DNA of 64,000 bases from JASLBX01 sp035762665 (GCA_035762665.1 DASTNZ010000144.1:82137-146136), one strand, 5' to 3'. Counted from the first letter of the stretch, positions 32,996-42,062 are shown. Notes: a model not told the origin generated them from the sequence alone. Made by a program: numbers and translations.

Positions 32996-33001
32996 AGCCT
33001 A
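32996..33001 (-). promoter_or_regulatory. -10 element for leaderless DUF4177-ridA
   Basis: TAGGCT on the minus strand, 7 nt, then ATG 32988. Confidence 0.5.
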
Positions 33002-33061
33002 CTGGGCACGTGCTGACACCGAAATGGCCGATTCCTTCAAGACCCGCCGGCCGTCCCGCCG

Positions 33062-33067
33062 TAGCGT
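33062..33067 (+). promoter_or_regulatory. -10 element for leaderless 33075 gene
   Basis: TAGCGT, 7 nt, then ATG 33075; no Shine-Dalgarno. Confidence 0.45.
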
Positions 33068-33074
33068 CGAGGCC

Positions 33075-33962
33075 ATGAAGACTGTGACAGCCACAGCGCT
33101 CGACGCCGCCGAACGGTATCTCCTACTGAATGCACGGCTGATCGACCGAAGGCGGTTCGACTACCACTTCCGGAGAGGTCCGGCCGCTTCAGTCCGTGCT
33201 GCCCTGGCCGCATACGCGAACACCGACGGTGGGTTCGGCAACGCGCTCGAGCCCGACCTGCGCGGTTTTGCCAGCCAGCCACAGCCCGTCGAGGTGGCAT
33301 TCCACGTGCTCGACGAGACGACATCGGCCGGCGAGCCGTTCGACGGCCCGCTCGTCCGAGCGGCGTGTGACTACCTGATGAGCATCTCGGCGTCAGACGG
33401 TGGCGTGCCGTTCGTCCTACCCTCGGTTCGCGACACACCTGCGGCCCCGTGGTGGCAGACGCCCGACGATCCGCCCGGCAACCTCAATCCGACGGCAGCG
33501 CTGGTTGGGTTGCTGCACAAGCACAGCGTCGACCATCCGTTCGTCGAGCAGGCCACGGCCTTCTGCTGGCCACGGATCGAAGCACTTACGGAGACGACGC
33601 CTTACGAGACGTACCCGGTGCTCACGTTTCTCGACCACGTGCCCGACCGGGAGCGGGCCGAAGCCGCGTTCGAGCGCCTGGCACCGCTGGTGAAGCCACA
33701 TGTGACACTCGATCCTGAGGCGCCCGGTGAGGCGCACTTCCCGCTTGACTACGCACCCAGGCCCGACGGGTTCGGGCGACGAATGTTCGACGACGGCACC
33801 ATCGAGCAGCACCTGGACGCATTGGTGAACGCCCAGGTCGAGGACGGTTCATGGACGTTCAACTGGCCCGCGTGGACGCCGATCGTTCGGCCCGAATGGA
33901 ATGGCTTCCTCACCGTCAAACGGCTGCTGACGCTTCGCGCCTACGGGCGGCTCGTTGGCTGA
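33075..33962 (+). CDS. Prenyltransferase/squalene-cyclase-like alpha-alpha toroid protein
   Basis: The protein has 295 residues. Gly-rich turns (DGGFGNALEPDLRGFASQPQ, DGGVPFVLPS, EDGSWTFNWPAWTPIV) mark prenyltrans-type helical repeats. The DxDD or metal-binding motifs of true cyclases are not seen, so it is probably a structural relative rather than a terpene cyclase. ATG 33075 is preferred over an in-frame GTG/ATG at 33024 because of the -10 geometry. It is divergent from DUF4177. Confidence 0.75.
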   Translation: MKTVTATALDAAERYLLLNARLIDRRRFDYHFRRGPAASVRAALAAYANTDGGFGNALEPDLRGFASQPQPVEVAFHVLDETTSAGEPFDGPLVRAACDYLMSISASDGGVPFVLPSVRDTPAAPWWQTPDDPPGNLNPTAALVGLLHKHSVDHPFVEQATAFCWPRIEALTETTPYETYPVLTFLDHVPDRERAEAAFERLAPLVKPHVTLDPEAPGEAHFPLDYAPRPDGFGRRMFDDGTIEQHLDALVNAQVEDGSWTFNWPAWTPIVRPEWNGFLTVKRLLTLRAYGRLVG

Positions 33963-33965
33963 CGG

Positions 33966-34664
33966 CTAGGCCGCGAGCGCCGACGGCGGGCGCCCTGACA
34001 TGGCCCGGACCTCCCGAGTGAGGTGCGCTTGATCGGCGAATCCGCAAGTGGCGGCCACTGCGCTGAGCGGCCGGCCGGCATAGATCAGGTTGACAGCTCG
34101 CTGGAACCGCAGGATGCGATGCAGCGCCTTGGGGCCGTATCCGAACGCGTCCTGGCACAACCGCCGTAGGTGCCTTTCGCTGTAGCCGAGGTCGGCCGGA
34201 AGGCTCCGCAACGACCCGCCGGCCACCAGAGTGCGGACGACACCAATGGCCGCACGGTCCGGCGGCCCGGCGTCCAACACTCGCCGAGCAACCAGGGCTT
34301 CCAGCTCGCGCGGCCGATCGACCGCGACCAGGTCGACCATCTGGTCGGCGTCGCGTCCCCATATCTCGGCCAGCGGCACTCGGGAGTCCCTCAAAACCCA
34401 GGCGGGCAGCCCAAGAACAGCGGCCGCAGCGCCTGGGCGGAATCGCACCGCGGCGAATTCCTCACCAGGACGGAGGTGGGCTTCGAACGGCCCGGTGTCG
34501 GGCCCGGCCACGTGGACGGATTCGTCGTGCGACGACCAGATCAGGTCGATGCAGCCGTCCGGCACGACCTGCTTGATCTGCGCCACGTTGCCCTGGCGCG
34601 AGCCCCAAACGCAGGCGAGCCGGCCAGCCAAATGCTGGGAGGCCGGCCGTTCACGATACGGCAT
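33966..34664 (-). CDS. AraC-family transcription regulator
   Basis: This protein of about 232 residues has an N-terminal sensor of the DUF6597 type (VPDGCIDLIWS, GPDTGPF) and a C-terminal double helix-turn-helix (SLPADLGYSERHLRRLCQDAFGYGPKALHRILRFQRAV, AATCGFADQAHLTREVRAMSGRPPSAL). The ATG at 34664 (MPYRERPAS) fits where homology usually begins; ATG 34700 is an in-frame alternative. Target unknown; it ends 3 nt from the convergent toroid gene. Confidence 0.85.
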   Translation of the reverse strand: MPYRERPASQHLAGRLACVWGSRQGNVAQIKQVVPDGCIDLIWSSHDESVHVAGPDTGPFEAHLRPGEEFAAVRFRPGAAAAVLGLPAWVLRDSRVPLAEIWGRDADQMVDLVAVDRPRELEALVARRVLDAGPPDRAAIGVVRTLVAGGSLRSLPADLGYSERHLRRLCQDAFGYGPKALHRILRFQRAVNLIYAGRPLSAVAATCGFADQAHLTREVRAMSGRPPSALAA

Positions 34665-34731
34665 CACGTACCTACCATCCCACCCTTCACCGACATCCAT
34701 GTTCCCGGCGATGGCCGCCCACCAGACTTAG

Positions 34732-34769
34732 CGACGTACCTACATGCACGCATGCCTATAGGTACGTCG
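34732..34769 (-). terminator. lrp 3' hairpin, member of the 38-nt family
   Basis: CGACGTACCTACA, 12-nt loop, TATAGGTACGTCG on the plus strand. One C-A mismatch becomes a G-U pair in the RNA made from the minus strand, which is the lrp mRNA sense. It begins 19 nt after the lrp stop. Confidence 0.65.
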
Positions 34770-34788
34770 GGCCGGCTGCCGAACGTGA

Positions 34789-35301
34789 TCAACCGGCCCA
34801 AGTGACGCCGCGGCCGTCGTGCTCGTCAAAGATCAGCCACGTGCGGGTGCCGCGCACTCCGTCGATCTCCTGAATGCGTTCGAGGACGATGTGCCGCAGC
34901 GCGGCGTTGTCCGGCGCCCGTACCAGCGCCAGCACGTCGAAGTCACCGCCGACGAGCGCGAAGTGCTGAATGTACGGCAGCTCGCCCAGAGCGGCAGCCA
35001 CCTCCCGCCAGGTGTTCTGCTGGATGGTCAACAGTACGTACGCGCTGGTGCCGAGGCCAGCCCGTTCCGGATCCACCTCGGCGGTGAAGCCGGTGATCAC
35101 ACCATCGGCCATCAAACGGTCCACCCTGGCGTAGGCGTTGGCGCGCGACACGTGCGCTCGCTCAGCCAGGGCGCGGATCGATAGCCGCCCGTCATTGGTC
35201 AGCTCCGCGAGTAGCCGGCGGTCGACCTCGTCGAGGTCGCGGGCCGAACGTCCGGTCCGCCATGCATGGCCGGGCTCGGGCCAAGACGTCTGGTCGCTCA
35301 T
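34789..35301 (-). CDS. Lrp/AsnC-family regulator (BkdR-like)
   Basis: The protein has 170 residues: an N-terminal winged helix (DRRLLAELTNDGRLSIRALAERAHVSRANAYARVDRLMADGVI) and a C-terminal RAM ligand-binding domain (HFALVGGDFDVLALVR). It is divergent from the branched-chain 2-oxoacid dehydrogenase operon, the usual place of BkdR, so it probably senses a branched-chain amino acid and controls that operon. Confidence 0.9.
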   Translation of the reverse strand: MSDQTSWPEPGHAWRTGRSARDLDEVDRRLLAELTNDGRLSIRALAERAHVSRANAYARVDRLMADGVITGFTAEVDPERAGLGTSAYVLLTIQQNTWREVAAALGELPYIQHFALVGGDFDVLALVRAPDNAALRHIVLERIQEIDGVRGTRTWLIFDEHDGRGVTWAG

Positions 35302-35344
35302 CTACCGTCCTTGGAGCCATCTGTCGCTGATTCGCCACGATTGT

Positions 35345-35360
35345 TGAGATGACTATCTCA
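35345..35360. promoter_or_regulatory. Perfect palindrome TGAGAT-GACT-ATCTCA, likely Lrp/BkdR operator
   Basis: A 16-bp dyad with 6-bp arms lies midway between the divergent lrp (start 35301) and bkd (start 35422) genes. AT-rich dyads of this size are typical Lrp/AsnC sites, and the surrounding DNA is GC-rich. It is inferred to be the operator for both. Confidence 0.5.
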
Positions 35361-35421
35361 CGAGGCGCACGATTGGGAATCAAACCGGGGGCCGACACCG
35401 ACACGTCAGGGGTGACCTTCG

Positions 35422-36582
35422 ATGACCACCCGAGCCACTGGGACGGCCGCCGCGCGCCAGGCTGCCTCCGCGCCGGCCGCCCCCGGGGTAGATGAGGGCG
35501 CCGCACGGCTGTTGCCGGCGGACACCCCGATTCAATTCCTCGACGATGACGGCAAGCCGAGTGCCGAATCCAACCAGGGCGCGTATGACGAGCCGCCCAC
35601 CGAACTGCTTCTCGAGGCCTACCGCCGAATGGTCGTTGGTCGTAGGTTCGACGCCCAGGCCACGGCTCTGACCAAGCAGGGACGGCTCGCCGTGTACCCG
35701 TCCAGCCACGGGCAGGAGGCGTGCCAGATCGGAGGCGTGCTCGCCCTGCGCCCGACCGACTGGCTCTTCCCGACCTACCGCGATTCCATGGCGCTGATCA
35801 CCCGCGACATCGATCCGGTCGAGGCGCTGACCCTGCTCCGCGGCGACTGGCACTGCGGCTACGACCCGAAGGCGCACCGAACCGCACCACAGTGCACACC
35901 GCTCGCGACCCAGACCCCTCACGCGGTCGGCCTTGCCTATGCGGCCAAGCGCCGCGGCGAGGACACTGTGGTGATGGTCTTTGTCGGCGACGGCGGTACG
36001 AGTGAGGGCGACTTTCATGAAGCTCTCAACTTCGCCGCCGTCTACCGGGCACCCGTGGTATTCCTGATCCAGAACAACGGGTTCGCGATCTCGGTTCCGC
36101 TCTCGAAGCAGACTGCCGCACCAGCCCTTGCCTACAAGGGGATCGGCTACGGCATCCGGAGTGAGCAAGTCGATGGCAACGACCCCGTCGCGGTGCTGGC
36201 CGTCCTTCAGCACGCGGTCGAGAGCGCCAGAGCGGGCGACGGCCCGTTCCTGGTCGAGGCGCACACCTACCGGATCGAGGCACATACCAATGCCGACGAC
36301 GCCACTCGCTACCGCGACGCCAGCGAAGTGGCCGCCTGGGAGCGGCGCGATCCGATCGCCCGGCTAGAGGCGTACCTGCTCTCCACCGGGGCGCTGACTG
36401 ACGAGGACATCGGAGGGGCGCGCAAACAGGCGGAGGTCTTCGCCGGCCAACTGCGCGACGGGCTGAACGCCGACCCGAAGGTCAATGCACTTGAACTTTT
36501 CGACCACGTCTTCGCGGAGCCGACCCCACAGTTGCGCGAGCAGCGCAGGTGGCTGGCAGAGGAGCTGGAGGGAGACGCCTGA
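35422..36582 (+). CDS. bkdA: Branched-chain 2-oxoacid dehydrogenase E1 alpha
   Basis: This 386-residue E1 alpha subunit has the thiamine-diphosphate motif VGDGGTSEGDFHEALN with NNGFAISVP downstream, and the phosphorylation-loop-like AHTNADDATRYRD. YPSSHGQEACQIGG and LFPTYRDSMALI are E1-alpha blocks. It decarboxylates the oxoacids of Val, Leu and Ile. An N-terminal Ala-rich stretch (to about residue 35) is family-variable. RBS AGGGGTGA precedes ATG 35422. The stop overlaps the E1 beta start. Confidence 0.92.
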   Translation: MTTRATGTAAARQAASAPAAPGVDEGAARLLPADTPIQFLDDDGKPSAESNQGAYDEPPTELLLEAYRRMVVGRRFDAQATALTKQGRLAVYPSSHGQEACQIGGVLALRPTDWLFPTYRDSMALITRDIDPVEALTLLRGDWHCGYDPKAHRTAPQCTPLATQTPHAVGLAYAAKRRGEDTVVMVFVGDGGTSEGDFHEALNFAAVYRAPVVFLIQNNGFAISVPLSKQTAAPALAYKGIGYGIRSEQVDGNDPVAVLAVLQHAVESARAGDGPFLVEAHTYRIEAHTNADDATRYRDASEVAAWERRDPIARLEAYLLSTGALTDEDIGGARKQAEVFAGQLRDGLNADPKVNALELFDHVFAEPTPQLREQRRWLAEELEGDA

Positions 36583-37595
36583 TGCCCGGCATGACCATGG
36601 CCCAGGCGCTCAACGCCGCATTGCGTGATGCCATGACCGCCGACGAGTCGGTGGTGATGTTCGGGGAGGACGTCGGAACACTCGGCGGCGTCTTCCGGAT
36701 CACTGACGGGCTGGCCCGCGACTTCGGTGAGGACCGCTGTTTCGACACCCCACTGGCCGAGAGCGGCATCATGGGGTTCGCTCTCGGCATGGCGATGAAC
36801 GGGTTCAAGCCCGTGGTCGAGATGCAATTCGACGCGTTCGCCTATCCGGCGTTCGAGCAGCTTGTCTCGCACGTGGCAAAGATGCGTAACCGTACCCGTG
36901 GTGCCGTGAACGTCCCGATGGTCATCCGGGTGCCTTACGCCGGAGGCATTGGTGGCGTCGAGCACCACAGCGACTCGTCCGAGGCCTACTACGCCCACAC
37001 ACCGGGTTTGAAGGTCGTCACACCCGCCACCGTCGAGGACGCTTACTCGCTGCTGCGGGAGGCCATCAACGACCCCGATCCTGTCGTGTTCATGGAGCCG
37101 AAGAAGCTGTACTGGTCGAAGGCCGAGGTCTCGTTGCCGGCCCGGACCGACCCGTTCGGCCGCGCCGCCGTCCGCCGGAGCGGCGCCGACGCAACACTCG
37201 TCGCGTACGGCCCCACCGTGCCGGTCGCGCTCGAGGCGGCGGCTGCCGCCGAAGAGGAAGATTGGGATCTCGAAGTCGTCGACTTACGCACGATCGTCCC
37301 GTTCGACGACGAGACGGTGGCGGAGTCGGTGCGAAAGACCGGCCGGTGCGTAGTGGTCTCGGAATCGGCCGGCTTCGCCGGCGTCAGCGCTGAGATCGCC
37401 GCCCGCGTGCAGGAGCGCTGCTTCCATTCGCTGGCGGCGCCCGTGCTGCGCGTCACCGGCTGGGACATCCCGTACCCGCCGCCGATAGTCGAGAAGCACC
37501 ACCTGCCCGGGGTCGACCGAGTGCTCGACACCGTCGCGCGCCTGCAGTGGGACGACGAGCCCGACCACCGGTTCCTCGAGGCGGTCCCGGCATGA
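36582..37595 (+). CDS. bkdB: Branched-chain 2-oxoacid dehydrogenase E1 beta
   Basis: The protein has 337 residues: the transketolase pyrimidine domain (FGEDVGTLGGVFRITDGL, DTPLAESGIMGFALGMAMNGFKPVVEMQF) and a C-terminal domain (VVDLRTIVPFDDETV, GWDIPYPPPIVEKHHLP). It forms the E1 heterotetramer with the upstream gene. ATG 36582 overlaps by one base; ATG 36591 is possible. Confidence 0.92.
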   Translation: MPGMTMAQALNAALRDAMTADESVVMFGEDVGTLGGVFRITDGLARDFGEDRCFDTPLAESGIMGFALGMAMNGFKPVVEMQFDAFAYPAFEQLVSHVAKMRNRTRGAVNVPMVIRVPYAGGIGGVEHHSDSSEAYYAHTPGLKVVTPATVEDAYSLLREAINDPDPVVFMEPKKLYWSKAEVSLPARTDPFGRAAVRRSGADATLVAYGPTVPVALEAAAAAEEEDWDLEVVDLRTIVPFDDETVAESVRKTGRCVVVSESAGFAGVSAEIAARVQERCFHSLAAPVLRVTGWDIPYPPPIVEKHHLPGVDRVLDTVARLQWDDEPDHRFLEAVPA

Positions 37596-38941
37596 CAGCC
37601 ACCACGTCGGTTTTCTCGCTCCCCGACCTCGGAGAAGGGTTGACGGAAGCTGAGATCCTCAACTGGCGAGTAGCCGAAGGCGACACGGTCGGCGTGGACG
37701 ACATCGTCGTCGAGGTCGAGACCGCTAAGGCTGCAGTCGAAGTGCCCTGCCCGTACGCCGGTACGGTCACGGCCCGGCACGGCGGTCCGGGCGACATCAT
37801 CGCCGTGGGACAGCCACTGCTGACCATTACACCGCCAGACGATCCGGCGGTTCGCGCCGCCGAGGTGGTCCGCACCGAAGAACGAGCCGGCTCCGGCGCC
37901 GTGCTCGTCGGTTATGGCACCGCATCAGGCCGTCGGTCTTCTCGCCGCGCGGCCCGGCGGAGGAACCGCCAGCCGGTGTCGGCAGGAGCCAATGGCTCTG
38001 CCGCGTCGCCGGCGACGGTTCCGTCGCGCACCCCGGCACCAGGCCGGGCGCCGGCACCAGCCAGGCCGCCGGCCACCCCCGCTGCCCCCAGGGTGATCTC
38101 CCCCGTTGTGCGCCGGCTGGCCCGCGAACGTGGCCTGGACCTCTCGGCGCTAACCGGGTCCGGCCCAGCGGGAGTGATCTTGCGGCGGGATGTCGAGGCC
38201 GCCGCCAGCCCTACGGTCGCCACACGGGCTACGGAAGGCGCCCACGCCGCCGGTGGCGTGGAGGACCGGCGCATTCCGCTCCGCGGCGTGCGGCGGGCCA
38301 TCGCCGACAAGTTGTCCACGAGCCGGCGTGAGATTCCGGATGTAACCACCTGGGTGGATGCCGACGCAACCGGCCTGATCGAGGCCCGTGAGGCGCTGCG
38401 GGCGTCATATCCAGGCGTGGGCCTGATGGCGCTGCTGGCCCGGCTCGTCGTGGCGGGCTTGGCGCGCTTCCCGGAGCTCAACGCGTCCATCGACGGCGAC
38501 GAGATCGTCCAATACGGTCACGTCAATCTTGGATTCGCCGCTCAGACCGATCGAGGGCTGGTCGTTCCAGTCGTCAAGAACGCTCACCGCATGACGACCG
38601 TCCAACTCGGCGAGGAGATCTCCAGGCTGACGGCCGCCGCTCGGGACGGCAAGGCCAACCCCTCCGAGCTCACCGGTGGGACGGTCACCCTGAACAACTA
38701 CGGCGTGTTCGGCGTCGATGGCTCCACACCGATCATCAACCATCCGGAGGCGGCACTGATCGGAGTGGGTCGGATAATGGACAAGCCGTGGGTGGTCGAC
38801 GGCCAGCTGGCTGTGCGGAAGGTGACCCAGCTGTCTCTGACTTTCGACCATCGGGTCTGCGATGGCGGAACGGCGGGCGGCTTCCTGCGCTACATCGCAG
38901 ATTGCGTGGAGCGACCACTCGGCCTGCTGGCCGATCTTTGA
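37592..38941 (+). CDS. bkdC: Branched-chain 2-oxoacid dehydrogenase E2 (dihydrolipoyl acyltransferase)
   Basis: The protein has 449 residues: a lipoyl domain with K46 in VETAKAAVEV, a Pro/Ala/Arg-rich linker, an E3-binding domain (VVRRLARERGLDLSALTGSGPAGVILRRDV) and a catalytic core that ends in the acyltransferase motif FDHRVCDGG. It passes acyl groups from lipoate to CoA. ATG 37592 overlaps the E1 beta stop. No E3 gene follows; E3 must come from elsewhere. Confidence 0.93.
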   Translation: MTATTSVFSLPDLGEGLTEAEILNWRVAEGDTVGVDDIVVEVETAKAAVEVPCPYAGTVTARHGGPGDIIAVGQPLLTITPPDDPAVRAAEVVRTEERAGSGAVLVGYGTASGRRSSRRAARRRNRQPVSAGANGSAASPATVPSRTPAPGRAPAPARPPATPAAPRVISPVVRRLARERGLDLSALTGSGPAGVILRRDVEAAASPTVATRATEGAHAAGGVEDRRIPLRGVRRAIADKLSTSRREIPDVTTWVDADATGLIEAREALRASYPGVGLMALLARLVVAGLARFPELNASIDGDEIVQYGHVNLGFAAQTDRGLVVPVVKNAHRMTTVQLGEEISRLTAAARDGKANPSELTGGTVTLNNYGVFGVDGSTPIINHPEAALIGVGRIMDKPWVVDGQLAVRKVTQLSLTFDHRVCDGGTAGGFLRYIADCVERPLGLLADL

Positions 38942-39043
38942 CGACCTTCGCGGCCCCGGTGACGGGCGGTCAAGTTGGGGCTCTCGGCCTGCGAGCACGA
39001 ATGCGACGCACGTTTACGCAAGCTGAACGCCGTGCGCCCATGG

Positions 39044-39778
39044 TTAATCCCGCCTGGAGCGGTAGCAGTAGGTGACGTACGGAAGAGTCACGCCGTCGGA
39101 TCCGAGGTGTCGGTCGATGACAACGGCCGCGGCCTCCAACAGTTCCGCCCGCCGTTCGGCTGGCTGCGCAGCTACGTACGACCGCGACCTCGCCAACCCC
39201 AGCACTGCGTCGCGGTCGAGGCGCTGAGTCTGCCGGAACGTCGCCACCTCCATCGGCCCGAAGGGCGAGCCGGGCGGCAGGATGACATCGCCGATCAGCT
39301 GCGGTTCTTCCGGCGCGACGACGGCCCACAGCTCGTGAACCCACTGAACTAACTCGTCTCGCAGGTTCCACACTAGGGCGAGCCGGCCGCCTGGGCGGAG
39401 GACACGAGCTATCTCTGGGACGGCCGTCGCCTGATCGAACCAGTGGAACGCCTGCGCTACCACCACCACATCGAATGCGCTGCCAGCCGCCGGGATCGCC
39501 TCGGCGCTACCGGCCCTTGCGTCTACATTCGGTAGCGCTGCCTCAAGAACATCCAGCATCGGAGGGGACGGTTCAACTGCGACCACCCGGTGGTCCGCCG
39601 CTACGAGCGCGCGGGTCAGCTTTCCCGTACCCGCTCCCAGATCCAGTACGTCGGCCGGCCGCCCGCCGACCAACCACGCGACCGCCTCCGCCGGGTAGCC
39701 GGGACGGTACTGCTCGTACACCTCGGCCACCGAACCAAACGAGGCAGCGCGATCTTCCCACCGGGGGATCGTGTTCAT
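39044..39778 (-). CDS. Class I SAM-dependent methyltransferase
   Basis: The protein has 244 residues. Motif I is DVLDLGAGTGKLTRALV, with motif II VVAVEPSPPML and the post-I VVVAQAFHWFD typical of the Methyltransf_11 group. The substrate is unknown. RBS GGGAGG lies just before ATG 39776-39778. It stands alone, divergent from bagA and convergent with the bkd operon. Confidence 0.88.
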   Translation of the reverse strand: MNTIPRWEDRAASFGSVAEVYEQYRPGYPAEAVAWLVGGRPADVLDLGAGTGKLTRALVAADHRVVAVEPSPPMLDVLEAALPNVDARAGSAEAIPAAGSAFDVVVVAQAFHWFDQATAVPEIARVLRPGGRLALVWNLRDELVQWVHELWAVVAPEEPQLIGDVILPPGSPFGPMEVATFRQTQRLDRDAVLGLARSRSYVAAQPAERRAELLEAAAVVIDRHLGSDGVTLPYVTYCYRSRRD

Positions 39779-39912
39779 CGCCCTCCCTAACCCCCCGCCG
39801 AACGCTGGCCTCCGACCCAGTGTTGCAGTTGTGCTCGCAGGTCGACAGGCGTCAGCACTCGGTGCCTCGGGTACCGACCCCCAATCCGCCCCCGCAGCGA
39901 CGCCGGGTCGCC

Positions 39913-39918
39913 TACGCT
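39913..39918 (+). promoter_or_regulatory. -10 element for leaderless bagA-bagB
   Basis: TACGCT, 7 nt, then GTG 39926; no Shine-Dalgarno. Confidence 0.5.
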
Positions 39919-39925
39919 GCGAAGC

Positions 39926-40918
39926 GTGGGCTTGGACGAACGCCATTGGGAAGGCGTGCGGCTGCACGTCGTCACCGGCAAGGGCGGCACCGGCAAGACG
40001 ACAGTGGCGGCTGCGCTCGCCCTTGCCCTCGCTGCCGGCGGGCGGAAGGTCCTGCTCGTGGAGGTGGAGGAGCGCCAGGGGCTGGCTCAACTGTTCGACG
40101 TCCCTCCGCTGCCCTACGCCGAGCGGAAGCTTGCCGTCGCTCCGGCTGGTGGCGACGTCTACGGCCTGGCAGTCGACGCGCACGAGGCGATGCACGAGTA
40201 CCTCGAGATGTATTACCACTTGGGCCGAGCCGGTCGAGCGCTTGACCGGATGGGGGTCGTCGACTTCGCCACAACGGTCGCTCCCGGCATGCGGGACGTT
40301 CTGCTGACCGGTAAGACCTACGAGGTCACGCGCCGGCGTACAGCCGGCGGCAGCCCGGTCTATGACGCGGTCGTGCTCGATGCACCACCGACGGGCCGCA
40401 TCACCCGCTTTCTCAACGTGACCGCCGCCGTGACCTCGCTGGCGCGTGTCGGCCCGGTCAACCGGCACGCCAGAGTCACCATGGATCTGATTCGCAGTCC
40501 GCAGACGGCCGTGCATGTCGTCACCCTCTTAGAGGAGATGCCGGTACAGGAGACACTCGACGCGATCGACGAACTGCGCGACACCGAGATCCCTATCGGC
40601 GCAGTTGTCGTCAACCAGGTTCGAGAGCAATACCTCACCGGTGGCGACCTCTCCGCCGCCCGGAAGGGTCGGCTGGACCTGGACGCCGTCCGGAGAGGCC
40701 TGGCAGCCGCCGGGCTGGTGGCGACCGATGCCGCCGTCGACCAGCTTGTGGTCGAAGCCGCCGAGCACGCCGAGCGCGTCGAGTTGGAGGCGGAGCAGCG
40801 GGCGCTTATCGACAAAGCCGGGCGACCGGTCTACGAGCTGCCTCGCATCGCAGCAGGAATCGACCTCACCGCCCTATACGAGCTTGCCGAAGCCCTCACG
40901 GACCAGGGCGCCGCATGA
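39926..40918 (+). CDS. ArsA/GET3-like ATPase A (Rv3679/BagA-type)
   Basis: This 330-residue protein has a deviant Walker A, GKGGTGKTT at 18-26 with the signature Lys, switch-like VLDAPPTGRITRFL, and lacks the CxxC of eukaryotic GET3. It matches the mycobacterial Rv3679 protein, which pairs with Rv3680 in a cytosolic ATPase complex; in M. tuberculosis the pair has been linked to handling of glycerol-derived or lipid aldehyde stress. The stop overlaps the partner's start (ATGA). Confidence 0.88.
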   Translation: MGLDERHWEGVRLHVVTGKGGTGKTTVAAALALALAAGGRKVLLVEVEERQGLAQLFDVPPLPYAERKLAVAPAGGDVYGLAVDAHEAMHEYLEMYYHLGRAGRALDRMGVVDFATTVAPGMRDVLLTGKTYEVTRRRTAGGSPVYDAVVLDAPPTGRITRFLNVTAAVTSLARVGPVNRHARVTMDLIRSPQTAVHVVTLLEEMPVQETLDAIDELRDTEIPIGAVVVNQVREQYLTGGDLSAARKGRLDLDAVRRGLAAAGLVATDAAVDQLVVEAAEHAERVELEAEQRALIDKAGRPVYELPRIAAGIDLTALYELAEALTDQGAA

Positions 40919-42045
40919 AGGCGCCACCAGCCCTCGAGGTCGACCGGTTGGTCGGTGATGCGCGCGTCCGCATCATCGTGACGTGCGGCGCTGGCGGGGT
41001 AGGCAAGACCACGACCGCCGCCGCGCTCGCCGTCCGGGCTGCAGAACGAGGCCGCTGTACGGTCGTCCTGACCATCGATCCCGCGCGCCGGCTGGCCCAC
41101 TCTATGGGTTTGTCCGAGCTCGACAACACCCCGCGTGAAGTCCACGGCATCGACCGGTCGGCGGGCGGCCGGTTGGACGCGATGATGCTCGACATGAAGC
41201 GGACGTTCGACGAGGTCGTCGAGTCGCACACCACGCCTGATCGCGCTCGCCAGATCGTGGCCAACCCCTTCTACCAGGCGCTCTCGTCGTCTTTTGCCGG
41301 CACCCAGGAGTACATGGCGATGGAGAAGCTAGGCCAGCTTCGGCAGCGCGACGAATGGGACCTCATCGTCGTCGATACCCCGCCATCACGGTCTGCGTTG
41401 GACTTCCTCGACGCTCCGGAGCGGCTCGGCTCGTTCCTCGACGGCCGGCTGATCCGCCTGCTTACCGCTCCTGCCCGGGCAGGGGGCCGCGCGTACTTTC
41501 GGGTCTTTTCGATGGGGATGTCGATGCTGACGGCGGCTTTCACGAAGATCCTCGGCGGGGAGCTGCTGCGGGACGTGCAGACGTTCGTATCCGCACTCGA
41601 CACCATGTTCGGCGGGTTTCGAGAGCGGGCGGACGAGACGTACGCGCTACTGAAGCGACCCGAAACGGCGTTCATGGTCGTCGCCATCCCGCAGCCGGAC
41701 GCGCTCCGTGAGGCGTCTTACTTCGTCGAGCGCCTGGAGGCAGATGGCATGCCGTTGGCTGGGCTATTGCTCAACCGAGTGCACATCGACCGCCATGGAG
41801 GCATCAGCGAAGATGAAGCTCGCGCTGCGGTGGAGCACCTGGCCGGCCAGCAGGAGCATCGACTCACGTCCGCCCTGCTGAAGATTCACGCCGAGCGGCT
41901 GACACTTGCGAGCCAGGACCGGCGGTTAGCAGACCGGTTCACGGCCGCCCACCCACTCGTTCCCGTCGCTCAGGTGCCGGCCCTCGCCGGAGACGTCCAC
42001 GACTTGACCGGGCTACGACTCATGGGCCAACTGCTCGCACGTTGA
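40915..42045 (+). CDS. ArsA/GET3-like ATPase B (Rv3680/BagB-type)
   Basis: The protein has 376 residues. The P-loop is GAGGVGKTT (25-33): the signature Lys of the KGGxGKT form is replaced by Ala, so the intermonomer contact expected in GET3-like dimers would rest on the partner. DPARRLAHSMGL and VVDTPPSRSALDFLD are typical. It should form a heterodimer with ATPase A. Confidence 0.88.
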   Translation: MKAPPALEVDRLVGDARVRIIVTCGAGGVGKTTTAAALAVRAAERGRCTVVLTIDPARRLAHSMGLSELDNTPREVHGIDRSAGGRLDAMMLDMKRTFDEVVESHTTPDRARQIVANPFYQALSSSFAGTQEYMAMEKLGQLRQRDEWDLIVVDTPPSRSALDFLDAPERLGSFLDGRLIRLLTAPARAGGRAYFRVFSMGMSMLTAAFTKILGGELLRDVQTFVSALDTMFGGFRERADETYALLKRPETAFMVVAIPQPDALREASYFVERLEADGMPLAGLLLNRVHIDRHGGISEDEARAAVEHLAGQQEHRLTSALLKIHAERLTLASQDRRLADRFTAAHPLVPVAQVPALAGDVHDLTGLRLMGQLLAR

Positions 42046-42062
42046 TCGCAGGGCTTCAGCCA

